A stretch of 64,000 nucleotides of DNA from Paenibacillus sp. FSL M7-0420 (GTDB taxonomy: Bacteria > Bacillota > Bacilli > Paenibacillales > Paenibacillaceae): the NCBI RefSeq assembly GCF_038002345.1, contig NZ_JBBOCJ010000001.1, forward strand, positions 4,216,001 to 4,280,000, given 5' to 3'. Shown here one piece after another: positions 33,509-40,901 of the stretch (positions are counted from its first letter, which is position 1; each line of letters opens with the position of its first letter). A program made the translations under genes and the position numbers. The notes under the pieces are model-generated. The model was not told the origin of the DNA, ran no database searches, and saw only the letters and a list, made by a program, of their open reading frames with translations.

Positions 33509-35247
33509 ATGACCTGATCTCCCGTATCGTACCATTTGGCCTGATTCCTGAAGAAGCTGCAATATTCTCCCTTCAGCTGCATCAGCTCAGCATGGGTGCC
33601 TACTTCCACGATCTCTCCCTGCTTCATAAATACGATTCTGTCGGCGAGCTTGGCAATTCCGATCCGGTGGGAGATGAGTACAACACTTTTGCCGCGAAAA
33701 TATTTGCCGATATTGCGGAACTGCTGAATCTCCGACAACGCATCCAGGGAGGCAGACGGTTCATCGAAGATAATAAAATCGGCCTCGCGCATGAACGCCC
33801 GGCTGATCGCCACCTTCTGCCACTGGCCTTCCGACATCTCAATTCCGTCGGCATCGAATTTTTTGCCCAGAATCGTGTCCAGTCCCTTGGGATATTGCTG
33901 AATGACCTGGTGAATCTGGCCTTTCACCGTTGCTTCTGTGACTCTATCGTTGTCGTTGATACTCGCTACATCGCCCAGACCGACATTATCCCGGACCGAG
34001 AATTCGAATTTGGCATAATCCTGAAAAGCTGCGGTCGAGGTCTTACAGTAACTGTGGACGCTGCCTTCCGTCGGCTTCAGCAGACCGGCCATAATTTTGG
34101 CCAGAGTACTCTTGCCGCTGCCGTTCTCACCGACAAGCACAATGCTCTCCCCTCTGCCGATGTGCAGATTAATATGTTGTAACACTGCGGACGAATTACC
34201 GTATGCAAAAGAGACATCATGCAGCTCCATCGCCATCCTGTTTCTGGTTAACACCGAAGAAGGCTGGTGAGGAGTCTCTGCTGCTTGTGTCTCTGGTGTA
34301 ATCAAATCTCTGAATTCCTTGATGTAGATGGTATTCTTGCGGGCTTCGGAGAAGAACTCGGCGAAGGAATTGACTCCCTCGATGATCTGTCCCTGCCCTT
34401 GAGTTAATACGATCAGCTGATCCAGGCTCAGCGTTGTCAGCGCCACAGCATAACACATCACCAGCAGCGTACTGTTCTCCAGGCCCAGCATCAGCCCGGA
34501 CCATATACAGCCAATCACCGTCCATTTCAGGCTGAAGGCCATATTCATGTCTCTGATCTCATCGAATTTGGAGAGCCGCTTCGACTCCAGCCACTCAAAA
34601 ATCTGAAAGCTCCTAATCTCCTTCTGGTTGCTCCGGTCTTGCATGAGACGGCTCAAATAATTCAGCTTGCGGTCCTCATGCTCCTGCCTCTTCGTTACTG
34701 CAATATGTTCCTCCGTGTTGCGCTTCACAAAATAGTTATAGAGCAGCCCAAGCACAATAAAGGCCGCTACATACATAGCCCCCAGCCTGACAATAATCCA
34801 TACAGACATGCAGAAGCCGGCAATGGACCCGAAGAAATGGAATACATCGTTAACGGCATTCGTGAGCTTATACCATAAGGTATCCTTCGCCCGCTCGATT
34901 CGAAGCAGATAATCCGCCTGATCCAGCTTGTCTAAATCTGCCTGGGCAATAGCGGTGAACATCTGTCTTTGCAGCAGTGCGCCGACCTTATTCTCCAGCA
35001 ATTCTATGAACAGCAGCGAAAAGGAATATTGGATATTCTTCAATGAGTATACGAGGATATAGGCAATAATGAGGATGGCAATAGACATCACCCCGGACGG
35101 ATGCCCAAGGCTGACGATGATCCGCCCGATCAGAAGCAGCTCTAAGGGCTGCAGGGCGTACATTAGGATATAGAGCAGGAGGATGGATACCATCGTTACC
35201 GGCTGTTGTCTGAAAAAGATGGACAGAACCCATTTATATTCCTTCAA
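33505..35247 (-). CDS. ABC exporter, fused membrane and ATPase domains (first of pair)
   Basis: A 580-residue half-transporter with TTG start at 35247 behind GGGAGGGGGAGC. The N-terminal ~320 residues hold six predicted helices. The ATPase has Walker A LVGENGSGKSTL, a degenerate signature MSEGQWQKVAIS (Glu for the second Gly), Walker B FIIFDEPSASLD and the switch His in LISHRIG. Its signature differs from that of the partner gene, as is usual in asymmetric heterodimers. It follows the peptide gene across a strong hairpin and overlaps the next ABC gene by four bases. Confidence 0.88.
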   Translation of the reverse strand: MKEYKWVLSIFFRQQPVTMVSILLLYILMYALQPLELLLIGRIIVSLGHPSGVMSIAILIIAYILVYSLKNIQYSFSLLFIELLENKVGALLQRQMFTAIAQADLDKLDQADYLLRIERAKDTLWYKLTNAVNDVFHFFGSIAGFCMSVWIIVRLGAMYVAAFIVLGLLYNYFVKRNTEEHIAVTKRQEHEDRKLNYLSRLMQDRSNQKEIRSFQIFEWLESKRLSKFDEIRDMNMAFSLKWTVIGCIWSGLMLGLENSTLLVMCYAVALTTLSLDQLIVLTQGQGQIIEGVNSFAEFFSEARKNTIYIKEFRDLITPETQAAETPHQPSSVLTRNRMAMELHDVSFAYGNSSAVLQHINLHIGRGESIVLVGENGSGKSTLAKIMAGLLKPTEGSVHSYCKTSTAAFQDYAKFEFSVRDNVGLGDVASINDNDRVTEATVKGQIHQVIQQYPKGLDTILGKKFDADGIEMSEGQWQKVAISRAFMREADFIIFDEPSASLDALSEIQQFRNIGKYFRGKSVVLISHRIGIAKLADRIVFMKQGEIVEVGTHAELMQLKGEYCSFFRNQAKWYDTGDQVI

Positions 35248-35268
35248 GCGCTCCCCCTCCCTTTGTTA

Positions 35269-35307
35269 GACAAGAACATGATTATATGAAATAACCATGT
35301 TCTTGTC
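35269..35307 (-). terminator. 12-pair hairpin between peptide gene and ABC genes
   Basis: GACAAGAACATG (35269-35280) and CATGTTCTTGTC (35296-35307) are perfect complements with a 15-base loop. On the minus strand no T-run follows (TAACAAAG), so it is more likely a partial attenuator or an mRNA end protector, which would keep the upstream peptide message more abundant than the transporter message. Confidence 0.6.
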
Positions 35308-35347
35308 GGGTAGTATTGAACTTGTTAAGTATGCCGAGGATCAGGGT

Positions 35348-35494
35348 TTACCAGTTTCCGCATTTAAAGTTTTTCTTACAGGAGTAGCTTCCGCAGTTAA
35401 AGGTTTTCGGGCAGCTGAAGCCATTAGTACACGCTGCAGGAGTGATCATAGAATCAGTGCTTGCTTTTTCAATCATAGGTCTGATATAGCTCAT
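35348..35494 (-). CDS. Cys-rich RiPP precursor peptide
   Basis: A 48-residue open frame with ATG at 35494 preceded by GGGAGGTGAGAAC, an excellent ribosome site. The first ~20 residues form a Cys-free leader (MSYIRPMIEKASTDSMITPA). The core from about residue 21 has Cys at 22, 28, 34, 39 and 45 and ends G-N-W. Cys28, 34, 39 and 45 are each preceded by an aromatic residue two places earlier (F26, F32, Y37, F43), giving four [FY]-x-C units. It lies 34 bases after the radical SAM/SPASM gene and 100 bases before the ABC exporters, the expected slot for the substrate of the maturase. A thioether (sacti/ranthipeptide) or cyclophane-type product is inferred. Confidence 0.8.
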   Translation of the reverse strand: MSYIRPMIEKASTDSMITPAACTNGFSCPKTFNCGSYSCKKNFKCGNW

Positions 35495-35528
35495 GTTCTC
35501 ACCTCCCTTCAAGTCGCTGTCTGCCGGA

Positions 35529-36623
35529 TTACTGCGGCACTAGCGCTTTTCTGTTCTTCTTCAGCTCAGAGACATAATATTTCGTTCTTACCTTGCAGCA
35601 GCCATCCGTATCCTGAATTGAGCCTCCGTTGGCTACTGCGAGCGCTACACACCCCTTGCCGCAAGTCCCATTCCATATACAGCTCTGGCATTGGTTCATA
35701 TAATTCTGTCCCACTTGAAAGAACTTGACCAGGTTCACGAGTTCCTGAGATTCAAGCATGGAGGACAGGCTCGTCTGATTGACATTGCCGATGGCATACT
35801 GCGCGTCCGTGAACAATTGGCACAGGAACACATTACCGGAAGAATCTATTCTCGGTGTTAACGGAATCCGGTCAGCGTCTGCGGTCACTCCATTTAACAA
35901 CGGGCAGGCTCCTGTAAAATCATCGGGCAGTGTGATCTTCATACCGCTGTCCATCAGCTTCACAATCTCTGGTTCCCGCTCCAGACGCTCCACCAGTGCC
36001 GACTTCTCCAGAATGTCCAGGTATAGGTTGTTCCGGTTATCTTCACTGCGGCCCAGGTTGCTGAGGCTTGCGATCTCAGCCTGGGGAATCTTAAGCTCAG
36101 CGACCATCTTCAGCAGATGAACGATGTCATCCTTATTGAAGCCCGTAAGCACGCTGCGGATCAGGATACGTTCGCTCATGCCGGCATCGAGTAAATGCGT
36201 AAGGCCCCGCATCGTCTGGTTAAAGCTGCCGCGTCCGCATAATTGATCATGAATCTCCGCGCGTGAACCATTCACACTTAGCTGTATGGCCACTTTGCAG
36301 GCCGCGAATTTCTCAGCAACCTCCCGGGTGATATAGGTGCCGTTCGTGATGACCAGCACCATGCCGAACTGCTTCTTCTGCAGTGCCTCCATGAAATTCC
36401 AGAATTCAGGATGCGAGGTTGGTTCTCCCCCGGAGATGGTGATGCTTGTATCGGGATGATCCGGCAGATCATTAATGATGTTCATGAAGGTCGGCATATC
36501 AATCTGATCCTGCAGGACGCCGGATTCGTTATAGCAATGCAGGCAGCGCAGGTTGCAGTTTGAAGTGATCTCCAGGTAGCAACCGCCTAATCGAAAGCTC
36601 TTGGCTGGGGATAACAATTCCAC
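35529..36623 (-). CDS. Radical SAM/SPASM peptide maturase
   Basis: A 364-residue enzyme with GTG start at 36623 (GAGGTG upstream). The radical SAM cluster ligands are C23-x3-C27-x2-C30, SAM-binding GGEP is at 65-68. The C-terminal SPASM domain has C240, C268 (in GNVFLC), C312-x2-C315-x5-C321-x3-C325 and C342-C343, enough for two auxiliary iron-sulfur clusters. Such enzymes install thioether or carbon-carbon bonds in ribosomal peptides. There is no N-terminal RRE in the protein itself; that function is supplied by the PqqD-like gene directly upstream (9-base gap). The Cys-rich peptide gene follows it. Confidence 0.92.
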   Translation of the reverse strand: MELLSPAKSFRLGGCYLEITSNCNLRCLHCYNESGVLQDQIDMPTFMNIINDLPDHPDTSITISGGEPTSHPEFWNFMEALQKKQFGMVLVITNGTYITREVAEKFAACKVAIQLSVNGSRAEIHDQLCGRGSFNQTMRGLTHLLDAGMSERILIRSVLTGFNKDDIVHLLKMVAELKIPQAEIASLSNLGRSEDNRNNLYLDILEKSALVERLEREPEIVKLMDSGMKITLPDDFTGACPLLNGVTADADRIPLTPRIDSSGNVFLCQLFTDAQYAIGNVNQTSLSSMLESQELVNLVKFFQVGQNYMNQCQSCIWNGTCGKGCVALAVANGGSIQDTDGCCKVRTKYYVSELKKNRKALVPQ

Positions 36624-36632
36624 ACAAGCACC

Positions 36633-36911
36633 TCATTTCCTTATTTTCACGAAACCTCTCTGCTCCAGTTCTTCAAATGCGCCAATACAGTCCGTAATAA
36701 TATCGCTTAATTCAAGCTGGTCCTTCTCCAGACACTGGTCATGGAGCATACCGGCAACCTCTGATACCGTTCTTCCATTGCAGTGCTCCCATAAATACTT
36801 GGCGGTCTGATTCAAGAAGAACATCTCATGATTACGGTCCATCACCAGTGATTCCTCACCAAGATCCTCATGGATAACATTGACTTTGGACAATAACGTG
36901 CTTGCGTTCAT
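36633..36911 (-). CDS. PqqD-like RiPP recognition element protein
   Basis: A 92-residue PqqD-fold protein: beta strands with ESLVMDRNHEMFFLNQTAKY followed by LWEHCNGRTVSEVAGML and a helical end (CIGAFEELEQRGFVKI). This is the small winged-helix RiPP recognition element that binds leader peptides and presents them to the radical SAM enzyme. The start ATG 36911 has AAGGATGTGAGTGA upstream. It is first in the operon pqqD-rSAM-peptide-ABC-ABC. Confidence 0.9.
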   Translation of the reverse strand: MNASTLLSKVNVIHEDLGEESLVMDRNHEMFFLNQTAKYLWEHCNGRTVSEVAGMLHDQCLEKDQLELSDIITDCIGAFEELEQRGFVKIRK

Positions 36912-36923
36912 TCACTCACATCC

Positions 36924-37043
36924 TTACGGGAAATAACGGATTGTGTTGCTGGATAGCCACGGCATAACGTGATTTGTTTCACATTTGAATCTATCATTGA
37001 TCTCTTCCATCTCTTCTGAATTCAATATAACGCATCCTTTCAC
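36924..37043 (-). CDS. Candidate short peptide gene ahead of the RiPP operon
   Basis: An open frame of up to 39 codons (GTG 37043, or TTG 37025 with AAAGGA nine bases upstream, or ATG 37010) ends 12 bases before the PqqD-like start. From the TTG it reads about 33 residues, starting with an acidic NSEEMEEINDRF and ending WLSSNTIRYFP. It could be a leader peptide, a second short substrate or chance. Length alone gives little support, so this is tentative. Confidence 0.3.
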   Translation of the reverse strand: MKGCVILNSEEMEEINDRFKCETNHVMPWLSSNTIRYFP

Positions 37044-37047
37044 TTTA

Positions 37048-37076
37048 TGGAACATTATGTATGTTAATGGTATAAT
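37048..37076 (+). promoter_or_regulatory. Extended -10 promoter of the two-component genes
   Basis: TATAAT (37071-37076) is preceded by TGG, giving a TGn extended -10; the -35 position reads TGGAAC (37048-37053, 17-base spacer), a weak match. It lies 79 bases before the response regulator gene. Confidence 0.6.
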
Positions 37077-37154
37077 AAGGCATGCAAACGCATTCCCTGG
37101 TTCATTTTATTGCTAGTCTATGAGGGATAACGACATTTAAAAGGAGAGATCGAA

Positions 37155-37907
37155 TTGTTTCATGTAGGCGTGTGCGATGATGATGCCGAGGTTCTGAGCA
37201 AGGTGAAGCAGTATTTCAAGCTGCTGTCGCTGTCGACCAACTATTCATTTGATGTCCACTGCTTCTCTTCCGGCGAACAGCTGCTGCAGCATTATAAAGC
37301 CATGCAGGGAGAATACACCTATCACCTGTTGATTCTGGATGTGGAAATGTCCGGGATCAGCGGAATTGAAACCGCTCAGGCTATCCGGTCTTTGCCTGAC
37401 CGCGATGTGCAAATTATCTTCCTGAGCAGCTATCCTGAATACATCATGGACAGCTTCGACGTTCAGACCTTCCAATACCTGCTCAAGCCAGTCCCCTATG
37501 AATTATTCCAAGACAAAATACTTAAGCTGTGCAGCTATATTCATTCCAGCCCGAACCGCTTCTTCACCATTAAGGTAGAGGATGATCAGGTGGTGCTGCG
37601 GCGGCCCGATATTATTGCTATTGTCAAAATTAAGCATTCCCTTGCCCAAAATAAGCTGAAGCTCATCACTGCCTCCCGGGAGTACCTCATTAATGGCACC
37701 TTGCAGAGCTATTCGGATAAGCTGGGCAATCCGTTCCTGCTGATTCACCGTTCCATAATTGTCAATCTGGAGCATGTCCGCAGATTCAACGCGAATTCCG
37801 TGGTTATGTCCAGTGATGAAGAATATCCTATTGGACGTTCCCAGTCGAAGGCCTTCAAGGATGTCTATGCCGGGTATGTGCTGGAAGAAATTCAAGGGAG
37901 AGGATAA
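37155..37907 (+). CDS. LytTR-family response regulator
   Basis: A 250-residue AgrA/LytR-type regulator with TTG start behind AAAAGGAGAG. The receiver domain has the acidic pocket D8-D9-D10 and phospho-acceptor D62 in LLILDVEMSG, and the conserved Lys in YLLKPV. The LytTR DNA-binding domain follows from about residue 138 (FFTIKVEDDQVVLRRPDIIA, LIHRSIIVNLEHV, VVMSSDEEYPIGRSQSKAFK). Such regulators bind paired direct repeats. It is divergent from the radical SAM operon and two bases before the kinase gene, so control of the peptide operon is likely. Confidence 0.9.
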   Translation: MFHVGVCDDDAEVLSKVKQYFKLLSLSTNYSFDVHCFSSGEQLLQHYKAMQGEYTYHLLILDVEMSGISGIETAQAIRSLPDRDVQIIFLSSYPEYIMDSFDVQTFQYLLKPVPYELFQDKILKLCSYIHSSPNRFFTIKVEDDQVVLRRPDIIAIVKIKHSLAQNKLKLITASREYLINGTLQSYSDKLGNPFLLIHRSIIVNLEHVRRFNANSVVMSSDEEYPIGRSQSKAFKDVYAGYVLEEIQGRG

Positions 37908-37909
37908 CG

Positions 37910-38608
37910 ATGGTCTTATGGTTCAGGAGGAGGAATGAGGCCGCCCGGCTGGCGGAGTTGAATGGCCGTCTGCACAGACAGCTTGAAGCCCAGGAGCTCA
38001 GCTATCAGGATACCTTACATTCCTTCATGGACATCAAGCGAATCATTCATGATATCAACAAGCAACTGGTATACATACGCGCCTGTATTGAAGCAGGTCA
38101 TGCGGCAGAGGGCGCAGATCATATTAACGGGATTTTGCAACAGATCGAGGCCTCCTGCAACACCATCACTACCGGCAACCTGGCGGTGGATGCCTTGGTC
38201 AGCCATGCGCTTAACCTCGCCTCTGACCTGAACATTGCCATGCAGCATAAGGTACAGCTCTCCGGTGCACCTGTTAACATTGAACACTACGATCTGTGCA
38301 TAGTACTTGGCAACCTTCTGGATAATGCCATAGATGCTGCGAGACAGGTCCGGCCGGCTCAGAACAGATCCATTCAGCTTCATATCCATTCGAACAACAA
38401 TGCCCTCGTTATCTATATTGGCAACTCCATGGCCGCTCCCGCCAGCACAGCAGCGCCATGCCGCCGGGCCCATCCTGAAATGCACGGAATCGGCTTAAGT
38501 ACTATTCAACAGGTTACGGGCAAATACGGCGGGCACCTGAGAACCACCGTCAAGCCAGGGAAGTACGAAACGGTTGTTGTTCTGCCTTATGCGAAGACTG
38601 GAAGCTAA
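37910..38608 (+). CDS. Soluble AgrC-like histidine kinase
   Basis: A 232-residue kinase of the GHKL/AgrC type. The H-box is RIIHDINKQL (H47), the N-box NLLDNAIDAA (N135, N139) and the G-box MHGIGLSTIQQ. Unusually there is no transmembrane or sensor domain: the frame begins with MVLWFRRRNEAARL and goes straight to a coiled coil. ATG 37910 follows the response regulator stop by two bases with AGAGGA upstream. It either senses an intracellular cue, needs a membrane partner, or is a truncated AgrC relative. It would phosphorylate the LytTR regulator. Confidence 0.85.
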   Translation: MVLWFRRRNEAARLAELNGRLHRQLEAQELSYQDTLHSFMDIKRIIHDINKQLVYIRACIEAGHAAEGADHINGILQQIEASCNTITTGNLAVDALVSHALNLASDLNIAMQHKVQLSGAPVNIEHYDLCIVLGNLLDNAIDAARQVRPAQNRSIQLHIHSNNNALVIYIGNSMAAPASTAAPCRRAHPEMHGIGLSTIQQVTGKYGGHLRTTVKPGKYETVVVLPYAKTGS

Positions 38609-38659
38609 ATACAGGTTGCCGCGCCGACTCGTATGGATCAAGAAGCCCGCAGCGTCAGC

Positions 38660-39823
38660 CTATCCGTTCCTTAGAGCGTTGCTCTCGCGTGAGCTTCTGC
38701 CTATCATCAGTTGTACCGCGATCATAAGTACAGTAACCACAGCCATGCCGATCAGCGCGGGCTGGAAGGAACCCGAGGCATCGTAGATACGGCCAACCGC
38801 GAGCGGTCCCAAAGCTCCGAGAAAATACCCGCCCCCCTGATTAAGCGACGACCAGGAGCTGGCCTCTTCCGCCCGCTCCGTCATTAAGAGCGGCAGCATT
38901 AGAGCCAGCGGGAATAATCCGCCGGCGCCAATGCCGAGCAGCACTGCGCTCAGCAGCGGTGAGGCTGAGCCCAGAAGGAGCAGCAGTCCGCTTAGCTCGA
39001 ACAGACTGCACAGCACTAGCCATAACGTGCGCCGCTGGAATCTGGCCACAAGGATAGGCACGAGGATGCTTACCGGAATCTGTATCAAGGTGAACAGTGT
39101 GAGCAGATTGCCCGCTTCATGCTTGCTATACCCCATGGATGCGGCCATCGGCGCCAGCCAGGCAGTCAGCGAATAGAAGATGCTCGCCATAAGGCCGAAG
39201 AATATGGTCAGCAGCCAGGCTCTGCCGTTAGCCAAGGGCAGCCGGGCATGTGCAGTCTGCTCCTTCAGCGGCTTGGACCGCGCGGCAATCCTCCACCAGA
39301 CAGGGAGAGCGGCGAGCGACAAGACTGCCCATACCGCCAGGGACAGCTGCCAGGAATTGTCCAGCCAGGTATAGACCGGAACAGCCAGCCCGGCTGCGAG
39401 TGAAGCACCCATCACCATTGAGGCGGAATACACACTGACCATAGCCGAGCGGCCGGGAAAATGACGCTTAATGAAGCCGGACAGCAGCGGTCCGGCAATT
39501 CCGATCCCTACGCCTGCTGCCAGCGCCGTCAGAATGAGACCGGAGGATGAAGACAGGAACCCGCGTGCGGCTGTCGCCGCCCCGATCAGCACCATAGCCC
39601 CGAAGATCGTGCGCTCCAGACCGAAGCGCCGGCTGATGCTCACGGCAAGGGGGGCGAATATTCCCATACACAGGACTGGCAGTGTTGTCATCAGACTGGC
39701 CTGCAGGCTGTTCATCCCCAGATCACTCTGAATGTTACCCAGCAGCGGTGAGACCGAAGTGATTACCGGACGCATATTTAATGAGGCTGCCAGCAAGGCA
39801 ACGAATAATAGTAAGAAAGGCAT
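38660..39823 (-). CDS. MFS transporter, CynX/NimT-like
   Basis: A 387-residue integral membrane protein with about 12 helices. I start at ATG 39823 because GGAG lies eight bases upstream; in-frame GTG/ATG codons just before it are possible. The N-terminal pattern LNMRPVITSVSPLLGNIQSD is typical of the CynX/NimT subfamily of the major facilitator superfamily (cyanate, nitroimidazole or organic-anion transporters). Its start is divergent from a LysR-type regulator. Confidence 0.85.
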   Translation of the reverse strand: MPFLLLFVALLAASLNMRPVITSVSPLLGNIQSDLGMNSLQASLMTTLPVLCMGIFAPLAVSISRRFGLERTIFGAMVLIGAATAARGFLSSSSGLILTALAAGVGIGIAGPLLSGFIKRHFPGRSAMVSVYSASMVMGASLAAGLAVPVYTWLDNSWQLSLAVWAVLSLAALPVWWRIAARSKPLKEQTAHARLPLANGRAWLLTIFFGLMASIFYSLTAWLAPMAASMGYSKHEAGNLLTLFTLIQIPVSILVPILVARFQRRTLWLVLCSLFELSGLLLLLGSASPLLSAVLLGIGAGGLFPLALMLPLLMTERAEEASSWSSLNQGGGYFLGALGPLAVGRIYDASGSFQPALIGMAVVTVLMIAVQLMIGRSSRESNALRNG

Positions 39824-39881
39824 TTCCATCACTCCATATCAGTATTTTGTATTTAGCCTGAGTATACGGCGATGTCATATA

Positions 39882-39910
39882 TTGATCAATACTATTGTTT
39901 ATATTATTAT
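39882..39910 (+). promoter_or_regulatory. Promoter of the LysR-type gene
   Basis: TTGATC (39882-39887) and TATTAT (39905-39910) are 17 bases apart, 44 bases before the lysR start, in the intergenic region shared with the divergent MFS gene. The region also contains AT-rich dyad-like ATTGATCAAT (39881-39890), a candidate regulator site. Confidence 0.6.
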
Positions 39911-39953
39911 AATAGTAATTGACTATGATCTTATCCTGAAAGGAGTGAATTCC

Positions 39954-40871
39954 ATGGAAACCCGCCACCTGCACTATTTCATGGCCGTCTGCGAAGAACT
40001 GCATTTCACACGCGCCGCTGAGGGACTGGGCATCAGCCAACCGACACTAAGCCAGCAGATTAAAGTACTGGAAGGTGAAATGGGCATGCCCCTGTTCGAC
40101 CGGATCGGCAAAAAGATTGCCCTTACCGAAGCTGGTGCCCTCCTGAAGGACTACGCAGCCCGGATGATTCAGAATGAGCAGAATGCCAAGGCAGCGATTA
40201 ATGAGCTGCGCTCCGACAACCGCGGCATGATCCGGCTTGGGGTGCTGCCCTCTGACCTGGACTACCGCCTAACTCCGATGCTGGTTAAATTCCATTCCGA
40301 TTTTCCGAATATCCGGCTCCAGGTCTTCGCTTCAACGCTTATTCAGCAGGAGGTGCTGGAGAACAAGCTGGACATCGGCATCTGCCTTCCGGGTCCGCGT
40401 GATTCCATGCTGACTCAAGTGGACCTGGGCTGGGAGCCTTATCATCTGATTGTCCGCGAGGATCATCCTTATGCCGCCAAGAGCCACATTGAGCTGTCAT
40501 CACTTCAGCAGATCCAGCTTGTAATGTACCCGCGCACCTATATCGGCAGAGAGCTGGTGGAGAATACCTGCCGGGAGGCAGGCTTCGAGCTGGAACCGAT
40601 CATGGAGACCGGATCAGCCACCTCGCTGCTTCAGCTGGTCAAGGCCGGGATTGGCGGTACCATACAACCGCGCGGACTGCTTGAGGGCATGGAGAACAGC
40701 AGACTGCGCTCCATTCCGATCCTGAATACCGCCCCCTGCCGCAACCTCAGACTGATCTACCGGGCTGACCGCTACATCAGCCATGCCACCCATACCTTCA
40801 TCAGCAGCCTGCGCCGGTTCCTGATCGACAATCTCCGGCTTGAGGACGGGCTTCGAACCCTTGAAAAATGA
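39954..40871 (+). CDS. LysR-family transcriptional regulator
   Basis: A 305-residue LysR regulator. ATG 39954 has AAAGGAGTG upstream; the longer frame to 39732 would overlap the divergent MFS gene. The N-terminal helix-turn-helix reads HLHYFMAVCEELHFTRAAEG then LGISQPTLSQQIKVLE, close to the CynR/AlsR type. The C-terminal periplasmic-binding-like domain senses an effector (VDLGWEPYHLIVREDHPYAA). It likely activates the divergent MFS gene. Confidence 0.9.
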   Translation: METRHLHYFMAVCEELHFTRAAEGLGISQPTLSQQIKVLEGEMGMPLFDRIGKKIALTEAGALLKDYAARMIQNEQNAKAAINELRSDNRGMIRLGVLPSDLDYRLTPMLVKFHSDFPNIRLQVFASTLIQQEVLENKLDIGICLPGPRDSMLTQVDLGWEPYHLIVREDHPYAAKSHIELSSLQQIQLVMYPRTYIGRELVENTCREAGFELEPIMETGSATSLLQLVKAGIGGTIQPRGLLEGMENSRLRSIPILNTAPCRNLRLIYRADRYISHATHTFISSLRRFLIDNLRLEDGLRTLEK

Positions 40872-40901
40872 TATAATAATATTGAATGGAGTTGATGGCC
40901 G

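Noticed and set aside
32759..34182. Two long plus-strand frames (223 and 226 codons)
   Set aside because: Antisense to the two ABC exporter genes, which have full Walker and signature motifs and coupled starts.
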